DNA from: SSF14 sp037045585
GTDB taxonomy: Bacteria; Actinomycetota; Acidimicrobiia; Acidimicrobiales; Microtrichaceae
Reading direction: 5' to 3'
Assembly: GCA_037045585.1 (NCBI GenBank)
Contig: JBAOIR010000009.1
Coordinates: forward strand, 141,174-205,173
Length of the DNA: 64,000 nucleotides
Positions 20,406 through 29,468 of this stretch are shown here, piece after piece. Made by a program: the position numbers and the translations under genes. The notes below the pieces were generated by a model. That model was not told the origin of the DNA and did no database searches. It saw only the letters and a program-made list of their open reading frames with translations. The first letter of the stretch is position 1. Each line of letters opens with the position of its first letter.

Positions 20406-21447
20406 CGTCGTCCCACGAGAGCGGGTGTCCCACCTCGAGGTCGCGTGTGGCGACTCGCCCGATGACGTCGGGGAGATGCCGGGGTTCGAGCCCGCCGGCC
20501 GGACGGAGCGAGCGGACGTCGGTCGATCCGACGACCTCGCCGGCGGCGAGCGGCGCCACGACGTAGAGCGAGCGGCGAAACGCGAGGCTGGCCCGGTCCG
20601 ACGCGGACGGTCCGTAGCGAACCGACCCCAGGGCCGCCTCGGCGGTCCGCACCGACGCGACGAGACGGGTGAGCTCGTCGGGTTCGAGCGAGAAGCTGCT
20701 GTCGGGACCGCCGTGGCCTCGGTCGAGCATGAAGTGCTTCTCCACGATGCTCGCCCCGAGGGCGACGGCGACGACAGCGCTGGTGTCGTCGAGGGTGTGA
20801 TCGGACAGACCAACCGGGACCTCGAACCGGCTTGCCAGGTCGACGATCGAACGAAGGTCCATGTCGGCCGGTGGCGAGGGATAGGCGCTGTTGCAGCGGA
20901 GCAGGGCCACACCGCCGGCACCGGCGTTGCGGGCCACCGACACCGCATCGTCGATCTCCTCCACGGTCGCCATCCCGGTCGACATGACGAGCGGGAGGCC
21001 CGACGATGCGGCGTGGGCGATCAGCGGGAGGTCCGTCAGCTCGAAGGAGGCGATCTTCAGCGCCGGTGCGCCCTGCTCGACGAGGAAGTCGACCGACGCC
21101 GGGTCGAATGGGCTCGAGAACAGGACGATGCCCTCCGACGCGGCCACCGCGGCGATCTCGGGGTACCACTCCCACGGCATCGCCGCTTCGCGGTAGAGGT
21201 CGTGCAACCGGCGCCCCGACCACGGGTTGCCGGCTCCGACGACGAACCGAGGGAGGTCGACATCGAGTGTCATCGAGTCGGCGGTGAAGGTCTGCAGCTT
21301 CACGGCGTCTGCGCCGGCCGCCGCCGCGACGCGGACCATCTCGAGGACCCGGGGAAGGTCGCCGCCGTGGTTGGCGGAGACCTCGGCGATGACGAACGTC
21401 GGTTGCCCGGTGCCGACCAGACGGCCGGCGATCTCGATGGTGGTCAT
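20398..21447 (-). CDS. pseI: Pseudaminic acid synthase
   Basis: PseI condenses 2,4-diacetamido-2,4,6-trideoxy-L-altrose with phosphoenolpyruvate to pseudaminic acid. 349 residues: NeuB-type TIM barrel with FVIAEVSANHGGDL and KLQTFTADSMTLD near the start, ALKIASFELTDLPL, LRCNSAYPSPPADMD, GLSDHTLD, VEKHFMLDRGHGGPDSSFSLEP, then an SAF/antifreeze-like domain (RRSLYV...). Fits PseI/NeuB proteins in length and motif order. ATG 21447 overlaps the pseH stop (ATGA), so pseG, pseH and pseI form a reverse-strand operon. Confidence 0.94.
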   Translation of the reverse strand: MTTIEIAGRLVGTGQPTFVIAEVSANHGGDLPRVLEMVRVAAAAGADAVKLQTFTADSMTLDVDLPRFVVGAGNPWSGRRLHDLYREAAMPWEWYPEIAAVAASEGIVLFSSPFDPASVDFLVEQGAPALKIASFELTDLPLIAHAASSGLPLVMSTGMATVEEIDDAVSVARNAGAGGVALLRCNSAYPSPPADMDLRSIVDLASRFEVPVGLSDHTLDDTSAVVAVALGASIVEKHFMLDRGHGGPDSSFSLEPDELTRLVASVRTAEAALGSVRYGPSASDRASLAFRRSLYVVAPLAAGEVVGSTDVRSLRPAGGLEPRHLPDVIGRVATRDLEVGHPLSWDDVS

Positions 21448-21914
21448 GTCGTGCCTGCTCTGGAGCGGAAGCGGAGCGCCCCGTCCATCGGATCCATCGG
21501 CTCGAAACCGGCAAGATCGAGCGCCCGAACCGACGCACGGTTGTCGGGCTTGACCAACGCAATCACCTCGCCGGCGGGGTGACGCCGGAAATGCTGTCGG
21601 CACGCCGCCACGAGCAGGGGAGCGGCGAGCCCACGCCCCCGGTTCGCGGGGCCGACCAGATAGCCCAGCGTCGTCGGCGTGCCCTCGAATCGCGCCTGCC
21701 CGACGGGGACGCCGTCGGACTCGACGATGAGGAAGTCGCTCTCGGGATCGGCGAGCCGCCGACCGAACCACTCCTCGTGTCGGTGTCGGGGAACGCTCGC
21801 CGAGTCGAAGGACTGGCGGCGCACATCGGGGTCGTTCGACCACTCCCACGTCAGATCCAGGTCCTCGGCAGTCGCCGGGCGGACGTCGAGGAGGAACGAG
21901 CGCATGGCCGCCAC
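21444..21914 (-). CDS. pseH: UDP-4-amino-4,6-dideoxy-N-acetyl-altrosamine N-acetyltransferase (PseH domain)
   Basis: About 153-156 residues, GNAT fold: RPATAEDLDLTWEWSNDPDVRR start typical of PseH/RimJ-like enzymes, VGQARFEG, LGYLVGPANRGRGLAAPLL (acetyl-CoA P-loop, R/Q-x-x-G-x-G/A) and ALVKPDNRASVRALDLAGF. PseH adds the second acetyl group with acetyl-CoA. Possible starts are GTG 21914 and ATG 21905, but if one base is dropped from the CCC run near 21934 the reading frame runs on from pseG, giving one PseG-PseH chain. Confidence 0.88.
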   Translation of the reverse strand: MAAMRSFLLDVRPATAEDLDLTWEWSNDPDVRRQSFDSASVPRHRHEEWFGRRLADPESDFLIVESDGVPVGQARFEGTPTTLGYLVGPANRGRGLAAPLLVAACRQHFRRHPAGEVIALVKPDNRASVRALDLAGFEPMDPMDGALRFRSRAGTT

Positions 21915-21933
21915 GACGCGCGCCGCGCCGTGG

Positions 21934-22722
21934 CCCGTCGACCAGTCGCCGGGCGACCCGGGTCATCGTGGCGCGGCGGTCCGGATCATCGAGCAGCGCC
22001 AGCGCCGAGTCCACGGCGTCGTCCGCACCGGCCGTCAGGGCGGCGCCAGTGTCGTCGAGTCGTCGAGCGACCGGCTCCTGGTTCTCGGCGACGGCGAGGA
22101 GGACCGCCGGCACGCCGACTCGGCACAACTCGTACGCGGTGACCCCGGCCGCGGCGACGGCGACGTCCGCTGACGCCATCGTCGCCACGACATCGTCGAC
22201 ACCTCGCAGCCACACCACGTCGGCGCCGGCTGCGGTCAGTCCGGCTGCGATGCCCTCGAACGTCCCCGTGGTCGACGACGAGGGGGCCCCGCCGGGAGCG
22301 AGGAGCACTCGCCGGCCCAGTGAGGGTCGATCGGGTGGTTCGGCGGCGAACTCCGTGCGGAGCAGGAGATAGCGGGGGCCGAGCAGGTCGCCACGGTCGG
22401 CCCCGATGTTGTGGTCCAGCACCAGGTCGGCGTCGTAGGCGCCCAGTGATCCGTGGTCGTCGATCACGAGCACGTGGTTGTGATCGGCCCGGGCCCGTCG
22501 TTGGACCGCCAGGTCGTTGCCGTAGCCGTCGAGGACACACCAGTCGGAACGCGCCGCTCCGTCGAACGTCGCGCCGATCGTCTCGAACCGCCGCCGCCAG
22601 GTCTCGTCGATGCCGGGGGCGTCGACGTCGACTGCGCCACCGGCTCGGGCCCACGCCGTCGCGAGGGCAAGGCTGCGAGAAAGATGTCCGAACCCGGCGA
22701 GCGCGTCCGGCCGGAACAGCAC
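21934..22722 (-). CDS. pseG: UDP-2,4-diacetamido-2,4,6-trideoxy-beta-L-altropyranose hydrolase (PseG domain)
   Basis: PseG removes UDP from the diacetylated sugar before PseI acts. About 263 residues from GTG 22722: VLFRPDALAGFGHLSRSLALA (residues 1-21, with the glycine/His loop of UDP-sugar hydrolases), LVLDHNIGADR, VLLAPGGAPSS and YELCRVGVPAVLLAVAENQEPVA, the donor-side loop shared with MurG-like GT-B proteins. Unless corrected, the frame reads on in nonsense; one base fewer near 21934-21936 gives LVDGHGAARVVAAMRSFLL and fuses into PseH. Confidence 0.85.
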
Positions 22723-22777
22723 AGGCGGGAGGAGCCATCATTCGGGACTGTATCCCGAGTGGCCACTCATCCACGCG

Positions 22778-24081
22778 GTGTCGACTAAACATTCGTCTTC
22801 ATGCTCGGACGAATCGCGATGTGGGTTGGCCGGCGGCGCCGTGGCCGCCTCGGTCGCCTGGAGCCTGACGATCCCGCTCATGGCGTCACCTGACGAGCCG
22901 GCCCAGACCTTCGCCGTTTCGGCCGCGGCCGACGGCCAGTTCAGGACACCGTTCGTCGAGATCCCCGATCTCGGCAGGCAGAGCGTGGTGAACGTCCCTC
23001 GACGGCTCGCGCAGTACGACCGGTACGCCGACTGCATGATGATCGATCCGACACGCGACGCCTCGTGCCAGTACCTCCAACCGCTCGCCGAGACCCCCGA
23101 GGTGGAGGTCCGGACCCAGTTCGGTCGCTACCCACCGACGTACTACCTCCTCGTCGGCCTGCCGTCGCGGGCAATCGACGGCACCACATCGCCGCGCACG
23201 ATGCGCACGGTCTCCGCACTGCTCGTCGGCGCGGTGTTCGGGCTCGGCCTCTGGTTACTCGCGAGATACCACCGGTCGGCGTACGCCGTGCCGGCTGCCG
23301 CCGTCGCCCTGACCCCGGCGGTCCTGGCGCTGGGCGGAACCGTGAACGCGTCCTCGTTCGAGGTGGCCACCGCGTTCGCCGCGTGGTGCGGCGTGGCCTG
23401 CCTGGCCTCGCGTGACGACCTCCCCCGACCGTTGTGCTGGTGGACCACCGTGTCGCTCTCGTTGCTCATCGTGAGCCGTCCGGTCTCGCCGCTGTGGGCA
23501 GCGATCATCCTCGTCGTGCTCATGGTGCACCGCGGCCGTGACCTCGTCCGCGAACGCTCGGTCCGATGGTGCCTCGCCCCGTTGGCGGTCGCCGGTGCCG
23601 GCTGGGTCGCGTGGACGGTCGCGATGGGAACGCCGCCGCTCCTGGGGCAGCCGCCGGATCGAACGGGTCTCCGCCCCGCTCTCGGCATCATTCGGCGCGC
23701 CCCTTCCCGAACGCCTCACCAGCCTCACGGGCAATTTCCTCGGAACGCATCCTCCGACCTGGGTGCCGACCGTGTTCGCCGGCGCGTTGCTCGCCTTCGT
23801 GCTCATCGCCCTGCGTGCGAACCGTCGCGGACTCGTCACCGCCGGCTCTGTCACCCTTGTGTGTGCGGTCGCCAGCACGTTGCTCGAGTTGGGGCGCTAC
23901 CGCGGACATCGGGCCGTGGTGGCAGGCGCGATACTCCCTGCCGTTGCTCGTCGGGGTGCCCCTCCTGGTGGTCACGGGGCTGACGTGGTCGCTCAGGCGA
24001 CTCGCCGCTGCGGCGATGGCGCTGGGGACCGTGGCGACCCAGGTGCTCGTGATCGTCTGGTACGTCGGCCGATTCAGGTGA
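22778..24081 (+). CDS. DUF2142-like multi-pass membrane protein (two frameshifts)
   Basis: About 433 residues from GTG 22778 if repaired. After a short N-terminal TM helix it has IPLMASPDEPAQTF, the SPDEP signature of DUF2142, a long first loop with paired cysteines, and about 9 TM helices. DUF2142 proteins are GT-C-like and found in surface-glycan loci. The frame shifts at about 23655-23675 and again at about 23895-23915; each needs one base removed, joining DRT to VSAPLSASFG and RYRG to GPWWQARYSLPLL. Ends at TGA 24081, overlapping nadA by 8 nt. Confidence 0.72.
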
Positions 24082-25180
24082 TGTCGAGCATCCGCTGCAA
24101 GGCAACGCGGGCCCACTCGGCGTCGTCGGCGTCGACCACGATGCGGTTGGGGACCCGCCCGGCGACGAGTTCCTCGAGCACCCACGCCAGGTGCGGGGCA
24201 TCGATGCGGAACATCGTGGAGCACGGGCACACGAGCGGATCGATCGAGCTGATCGTCTTGCCCGGCGTCTCGTTGGCCATGCGGTTGACCATGTGGATCT
24301 CGGTGCCGACCCCGATGACGGAGCCCTCCGGGGCGGCGGCCACGGCCTTCAGGATGAACTCGGTCGAACCCACCTGATCGGCGGCGGCGCACACCTCGTG
24401 GCTGCACTCGGGGTGGACGATGACGATCGCCCCCGGGTTGGCGGCCCGGAAGTCGGCGATGTGCTGGGTGGTGAACCGTTGGTGCACCGAGCAGTGGCCC
24501 TTCCAGAGGAGGAACCGGCTGCGGAGATCCTCCGGCGACAGGCCGCCGAGGTCCTGGCGCGGGTTCCAGACCCGCATGTCGGACTCGTCGTAGCCCATCT
24601 GGTAGCCGGTGTTGCGGCCGAGGTGCTGATCGGGGAAGAAGAGCACCTGGTCGCCCCGCTGGAAGGCCCAGTCGAGCACAGCGCGGGCGTTGGAGCTGGT
24701 GCAGACGGCGCCGCCGTGGCGACCCACGAAGGCCTTCAGGTCGGCGGCGGAGTTCATGTAGGTGATGGGCACGACGCGGCTGATGTCGGTGTGCTGGGCG
24801 AGGTCGTCCCACGCCTCCTCGACGGAATCGATGTCGGCCATGTCCGCCATCGAACAACCGGCGTTCAGGTCGGGCAGCACGACCTGCTGGTGGTCGCCGG
24901 TGAGGACGTCGGCGGCCTCGGCCATGAAGTGCACCCCGCAGAACACGATGAACTCGGCCTCGGGCCGCTGCTTCGCGAGCTGGGCGAGCTTGAACGAGTC
25001 GCCGCGGGCGTCGGCCCACTCGATGACCTCGTCGCGCTGGTAGTGGTGGCCGAGGATGAAGAGCCGATCGCCGAGCGCCGCTTTCGCCGCGGCGATCCGT
25101 GACCGCAGTTCCTCGGGGGAGGCATCGACGAACGAGTCGTCGAGGGATCGCTGGAGTCGGAGTTCAACTGCGGTGCTCAT
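24074..25180 (-). CDS. nadA: Quinolinate synthase A
   Basis: NadA condenses iminoaspartate with dihydroxyacetone phosphate to quinolinate for NAD synthesis, using a [4Fe-4S] cluster. 368 residues: ILGHHYQRDEV, FCGVHFMAEAADVL, VHPECSHEV and VCPCSTMFR supply the three cluster cysteines; YMNSAADLKAF and SSNARAV are substrate-binding. ATG 25180 follows a TAGCTT -10-like hexamer and a GGAG ribosome site, giving a short leader. Convergent with the DUF2142 gene. nadB and nadC are not in the window. Confidence 0.96.
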   Translation of the reverse strand: MSTAVELRLQRSLDDSFVDASPEELRSRIAAAKAALGDRLFILGHHYQRDEVIEWADARGDSFKLAQLAKQRPEAEFIVFCGVHFMAEAADVLTGDHQQVVLPDLNAGCSMADMADIDSVEEAWDDLAQHTDISRVVPITYMNSAADLKAFVGRHGGAVCTSSNARAVLDWAFQRGDQVLFFPDQHLGRNTGYQMGYDESDMRVWNPRQDLGGLSPEDLRSRFLLWKGHCSVHQRFTTQHIADFRAANPGAIVIVHPECSHEVCAAADQVGSTEFILKAVAAAPEGSVIGVGTEIHMVNRMANETPGKTISSIDPLVCPCSTMFRIDAPHLAWVLEELVAGRVPNRIVVDADDAEWARVALQRMLDIT

Positions 25181-25267
25181 AGGTGGTCTCCAAGCTACTG
25201 GGCAGCACTGGGTCAACTCATGTGGGTATGTCATCATTCCGCCGGGGTTCAACAGGGGGTGTGACAG

Positions 25268-26224
25268 GTGGGATACCGACGGATGTTCGCGTTGCTGATC
25301 GCAGCGGCCCTGTCGACGGCGTGCGCCGTACCGCTGCCCGACCCGATTCCGGTGACCGCCGGCCAGCGTGGCTCCGACGTGCCCGGAAACGACGGAGCGT
25401 GCGGATCCGTTCGACGTGAGGTCGCGAACCCGGCCCAGTGGGACCTGTCGACCTTCGTGTTCGAACCGACGGGTTGCCCCGGGCCGCATCCGGTGATCTT
25501 CTTCGGCCACGGGTACCTGGCGACGTTCACCGAGGGATACACCCAGCTCCTCGAGCACCTGGTCTCCCGCGGCTTCGTGGTGGTCTACCCGGGCTACCAG
25601 GTCGCGTACGACCCGCCCCAGCAGTACCGGGCCGAGGACGCCGGGTTCGTGGCAGGGGTTTCGTCGCTCCCGGCGGGCAGCGTCGATCTGTCCCGGATCG
25701 GCTTCGTCGGCCACTCGTTCGGGGCCGGCATGATCCCCCGCATGATGCAGCTCGCCGACGGTCGCGGCTGGGGGAGCGACGCCATGTGGGCGGTGCAGCT
25801 CTCGCCGGCCTGGGAGTTCGAGGTGGGGGACGGTCCGATCGAGCTCCCACCGCATGCTCGGGCCCTGGCGATCTCCTACGAGGCAGACGTGTTCGTCGAC
25901 ACGCAGGTGGCCACCGAGGGCATCGAGGCGATGACGATTCCGGCCGGTCAGAAGCAGCAGCTGCTGATCCGCGGTGGCGGTTCCGATCACCTCCTTCCCT
26001 TGACCCTGCCCATCCCCGGCAGCGTCGACGACTACGACCGTTGGGCGACGTGGCGTCCCATCGACGCCTGGGCGGGGTGCGCGCTCGACGGGAAGTGGTG
26101 CGACACCGATCTGGCGGACATGGGCCCGAGTCTCGCCCGGGCGACGATCGGCGTGCCGCTGCCCGACGTCGGTCCGCCGTCACTGGTCGAGTGCAGCTCG
26201 CCGATGTCGCCTCGGCGGTGTTGA
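25268..26224 (+). CDS. Alpha/beta-hydrolase lipoprotein (esterase/chlorophyllase-like)
   Basis: 318 residues from GTG 25268. Signal: basic start, hydrophobic stretch, lipobox LSTAC with Cys19. Then a lipase-type fold: VIFFGHGYLATFTEGYTQLLEHL (oxyanion HG at the nucleophile-proximal strand), GFVGHSFGAGMIP with the GxSxG serine nucleophile, YEADVFVD as the likely acid and SDHLLPL as the likely histidine. Extracellular, membrane-anchored, substrate unknown. Cysteine pairs at the C-terminus (CALDGKWC) could form disulphides. Confidence 0.78.
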   Translation: MGYRRMFALLIAAALSTACAVPLPDPIPVTAGQRGSDVPGNDGACGSVRREVANPAQWDLSTFVFEPTGCPGPHPVIFFGHGYLATFTEGYTQLLEHLVSRGFVVVYPGYQVAYDPPQQYRAEDAGFVAGVSSLPAGSVDLSRIGFVGHSFGAGMIPRMMQLADGRGWGSDAMWAVQLSPAWEFEVGDGPIELPPHARALAISYEADVFVDTQVATEGIEAMTIPAGQKQQLLIRGGGSDHLLPLTLPIPGSVDDYDRWATWRPIDAWAGCALDGKWCDTDLADMGPSLARATIGVPLPDVGPPSLVECSSPMSPRRC

Positions 26225-26258
26225 CCGTGACCCGATCCTGACTGTCATGGCTGGGAGG

Positions 26259-26264
26259 TAGGTT
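26259..26264 (+). promoter_or_regulatory. uvrC -10 box TAGGTT, leaderless type
   Basis: TAGGTT ends 6 nt before GTG 26271, placing the transcript start on the start codon. No -35 is obvious and no LexA box is seen here, unlike uvrA. Confidence 0.5.
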
Positions 26265-26270
26265 CGGGAC

Positions 26271-28139
26271 GTGGTCACCCGTCCGCCCGCAGGCACGATT
26301 CCCGACACCCCCGGCAGCTACCAGTTCAAGGACGCCGAGGGGCGCGTCATCTACGTGGGCAAGGCCAAATCCCTCCGGCAGCGCCTCAACAACTACTTCG
26401 GCGACCCTCGGCTCATGCACCCGCGGACGGCGCAGATGGTGGCCACGGCCGAGTCGGTCGAGTGGATGCAGGTGGCGACCGAGGTCGACGCCCTCATGTT
26501 GGAGTACAGCCTCATCAAGCGGCACAAGCCCCGCTTCAACGTGCGCCTGGTCGACGACAAGAGCTACCCGTTCCTCGCCATCACCGTGGGCGATCAGTGG
26601 CCCCGGGCGATGGTCATGCGGGGTGCCCGCAAGAAGGGCGTGCGCTACTTCGGCCCCTACGGTCATGCGTACGCCATCCGCGAGACCCTCGACCTGCTGC
26701 TGCGCACGTTCCCCATCCGCACGTGCAGCGACAACAAGTTCAACCTGCACGCCCGGCAGGGTCGGCCGTGCCTGCTCTTCCACATCGAGAAGTGTTCGGG
26801 GCCGTGCGTCGGCGAGATCGACGAGCCGTTCTACGACCTGCTCGTCGACGAGCTGATCGAGTTTCTCGAGGGCGACACCGATCGCATCGTCACACGGCTC
26901 GAGGAGAAGATGAAATCCGCCGCCGACGAGCTCGAGTTCGAGCTGGCCGCCCGCACCCGCGACCGGCTGGGTGCCGTGCGTCGAGCCATCGAGAAGCAAC
27001 AGATGGTGGCCGACACCAACGACGATCTCGACGTCATCGGTGTGACCGACGACGAGCTCGAGGCTGCGGTGCAGGTGTTCTACGTCCGGCGAGGCCGGGT
27101 GGTGGGCCGCAAGGGGTTCATCCTCGACAAGGTGCTGCCCATCACCGACACCGAACTGACCGAGCGCATCCTCGAGGAGCTCTACTTCGACGAGCCGCCG
27201 ATGGGCATGCCGAAGCAGGTGCTCGTGCCGCACCTCCCCGACGACGTCGAGATGTACGAGCAGTGGCTGACCGAGCACCGGGGGAGTCGGGTGCAGATCC
27301 GGGTGCCGCAGCGCGGCGACAAGAAACGCCTGTCGGAGACGGTCACGCAGAATGCGACCGAGGAGTTCCAGCGCCACCGACTGCGTCGCGCATCCGACCA
27401 CAACAGCCGGTCCAAGGCGCTCAACGAGTTGCAGGAGTTCCTCGATCTCCCCGAGGCGCCGTTGCGCATCGAGTGCTTCGACATGAGCCACATCCAGGGC
27501 ACCGACTACGTCGGGTCGATGGTCGTCGTCACCGACGGTCTGGCCGACAAGCGCGAGTACCGGCGGTTCAAGGTCAAGACCGTCGGCGGCGAGCGCATCG
27601 GCGACTCCGACGACTTCGCGGCGATGGAAGAGGTGCTCACCCGTCGTTTCACCAACTACCTCGAAGACCGCGCCAAGCCGCCCGCCGAGCGCGGCAAGTT
27701 CCAGTACCCGCCGCAGCTCCTGGTGGTCGACGGCGGTAAGGGTCAGCTCACGAGCGCCTACCGCGTGCTCAAGAACCTGGGACTCGAGGAGGAGATCCCC
27801 GTCTGCTCGCTTGCCAAGCAGTTCGAGGAGGTCTACATCCCGGGCCGATCCGAGCCGGTCCGCGTGCCCCGCCAGTCCGAGGCGCTCTTCTTGTTGCAGC
27901 GCATCCGCGACGAGAGCCACCGGTTCGCGATCTCGTTCCATCGCGAACTGCGGGGCAAGCGCATGACCAAGTCGGTTCTCGACGAGATCCCCGGGTTGGG
28001 CGAGGTGCGCCGCAAGCGCCTGATCAAGGAGCTGGGCGGCGTCACGGCGGTGAGGAGCGCGAGCCTCGACGACCTGCGGGCCCTGCCGTGGCTACCCGAT
28101 TCGGTCGCGGAGGCGGTCTACAGCAAGACTCACGGCTGA
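26271..28139 (+). CDS. uvrC: Excinuclease ABC subunit C
   Basis: UvrC makes both incisions in nucleotide excision repair. 622 residues, intact. N-terminal GIY-YIG nuclease (GSYQFKDAEGRVIYVGKAKSL, residues 15-35), a Cys-rich segment CLLFHIEKCSGPCVG, a UvrB-binding region rich in charged residues (~res 200-235), the RNase H-like C-terminal nuclease (IECFDMSHIQG...VVVDGGKGQ) and a helix-hairpin-helix end (IPGLGEVRRKRLI). GTG start with leaderless promoter. Overlaps tdk by TGATG. Confidence 0.97.
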   Translation: MVTRPPAGTIPDTPGSYQFKDAEGRVIYVGKAKSLRQRLNNYFGDPRLMHPRTAQMVATAESVEWMQVATEVDALMLEYSLIKRHKPRFNVRLVDDKSYPFLAITVGDQWPRAMVMRGARKKGVRYFGPYGHAYAIRETLDLLLRTFPIRTCSDNKFNLHARQGRPCLLFHIEKCSGPCVGEIDEPFYDLLVDELIEFLEGDTDRIVTRLEEKMKSAADELEFELAARTRDRLGAVRRAIEKQQMVADTNDDLDVIGVTDDELEAAVQVFYVRRGRVVGRKGFILDKVLPITDTELTERILEELYFDEPPMGMPKQVLVPHLPDDVEMYEQWLTEHRGSRVQIRVPQRGDKKRLSETVTQNATEEFQRHRLRRASDHNSRSKALNELQEFLDLPEAPLRIECFDMSHIQGTDYVGSMVVVTDGLADKREYRRFKVKTVGGERIGDSDDFAAMEEVLTRRFTNYLEDRAKPPAERGKFQYPPQLLVVDGGKGQLTSAYRVLKNLGLEEEIPVCSLAKQFEEVYIPGRSEPVRVPRQSEALFLLQRIRDESHRFAISFHRELRGKRMTKSVLDEIPGLGEVRRKRLIKELGGVTAVRSASLDDLRALPWLPDSVAEAVYSKTHG

Positions 28140-28732
28140 TGCTGCGGTTCTCCTTCGGCACGATGGGCTCGGGCAAGTCCACCGTTGCGCTCCAGATCCA
28201 TCACAACCTCCGCCGCCGGGGCCTGCGCGGCGTCCTCATGACGCAGCTGGACCGCTCGAGCGGTGTGGTCTCCAGCCGGTTGGGAGTGTCCGCCGAAGCG
28301 GTGCAGATCACCCCCGGCATGGATCTCTACGCCGCTGTGACCGGCGTGGAGTACGCCGTGTGCGACGAGGCGCAGTTCTACGAGCCTGCCCAGGTCGACC
28401 AGTTGGCGCGAGCGGTCGACGACCTGGGCATCGACGTCTACGCGTTCGGGCTGCTCACCTCGTTCCAGGGGGTGTTGTTCCCGGGCACCCAGCGGTTCCT
28501 CGAGGTCGCCGACGAGCGGCAGGAGATCCAGGTCGAGGCCCGCTGCTGGTGCGGGTCGAGGGCCACCCACAATGCCCGATTGGTCGACGGCGAACAGGTC
28601 TACGACGGTGAGCTGAAGGTGGTCGGCAACACGATCGATCTCCGCGACCAGCCGAAACTGCCCGTCGGGCCCGATGTCACGTACGAACTCCTGTGCCGCA
28701 AGCACTGGTCAGAAGGAAGAGTCCATGCCTGA
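28139..28732 (+). CDS. tdk: Thymidine kinase
   Basis: TK1-type thymidine kinase, 197 residues, phosphorylates thymidine in the salvage pathway. P-loop GTMGSGKST (7-15), DEAQFYEP (Walker B and lid), AFGLLTSFQGVLFPGT (thymidine site) and a zinc-binding end with CWCG and CRKH cysteines. ATG 28139 overlaps the uvrC stop; the C-terminus overlaps the next gene by 8 nt, an unusual in-operon position for tdk. Confidence 0.93.
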   Translation: MLRFSFGTMGSGKSTVALQIHHNLRRRGLRGVLMTQLDRSSGVVSSRLGVSAEAVQITPGMDLYAAVTGVEYAVCDEAQFYEPAQVDQLARAVDDLGIDVYAFGLLTSFQGVLFPGTQRFLEVADERQEIQVEARCWCGSRATHNARLVDGEQVYDGELKVVGNTIDLRDQPKLPVGPDVTYELLCRKHWSEGRVHA

Positions 28733-29468
28733 CGGTTCGGTTGATCATGTCTGGGAAGAACACGCCCAATGGTGGCAGGACCAGTTCACCGATGGCGTCG
28801 ACCCCGAGTACACCGAGCAGATCATCCCGCTGATCATCAAGCACCTGCCGCTTCGGGGGTCGGTGCTCGACGTCGGTGCGGGTGAGGGCCAGGTGGCCCG
28901 GGTGGCTGCCGAAGCCGGCCTTCGGGTCACCGCGGTCGATCCGGCGTGGCGGCAGGCCAGCGTGGGGCAGGAGCGCGCCGGCAACGTGGCCTGGCTGCAG
29001 GGCTCCGCGATGAGCCTCTCGTTCGCCGACGCCACCTTCGATGCGGCCGTCGCGTGCCTCGTGTTCGAACACATCGCCGACCTCGACGCGGCGATCTCCG
29101 AGGTGGCCCGCGTGCTCAAGCCGGGCGGTCGGTTCCTCTTCCTGCTCAACCACCCGTTGTTGCAGACCCCGGGCTCGGGGTGGATCGACGACCACATCCT
29201 CGAGGAGCAGTACTGGCGGGTCGGGCCGTACCTCCCGGAGGCCGAGACGGTCGAGGAGGTCGAGAAGGACGTGTTCATCACGTTCTTCCACCGCCCGCTC
29301 GGTCGATACCTCAACGCCCTGCACGACGCAGGGCTGCAGTTGGTGCGCTTCGAGGAGCCGGCGCCGCCGCAGGGCTTCCTCGACCGGGCTGCCGAGTACT
29401 TCGAGGCGGCGTCGATCCCGCGGTTGTTGTTCCTGTCGCTGCAGAAGGCCGATACCGTGAAGTCGTGA
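28725..29468 (+). CDS. SAM-dependent methyltransferase
   Basis: 247 residues from ATG 28725 with AGAAGGAAGAG as ribosome site. LDVGAGEGQVARVAAEAG is SAM motif I, VDPAWRQ the acidic loop, VACLVFEHIADLDAAI the post-II region and VLKPGGRFLFLLNHPLL motif III, a class I methyltransferase of the ubiE/Methyltransf_11 kind. Substrate unknown. Sits between tdk and rapZ in one transcription unit. Confidence 0.87.
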   Translation: MPDGSVDHVWEEHAQWWQDQFTDGVDPEYTEQIIPLIIKHLPLRGSVLDVGAGEGQVARVAAEAGLRVTAVDPAWRQASVGQERAGNVAWLQGSAMSLSFADATFDAAVACLVFEHIADLDAAISEVARVLKPGGRFLFLLNHPLLQTPGSGWIDDHILEEQYWRVGPYLPEAETVEEVEKDVFITFFHRPLGRYLNALHDAGLQLVRFEEPAPPQGFLDRAAEYFEAASIPRLLFLSLQKADTVKS

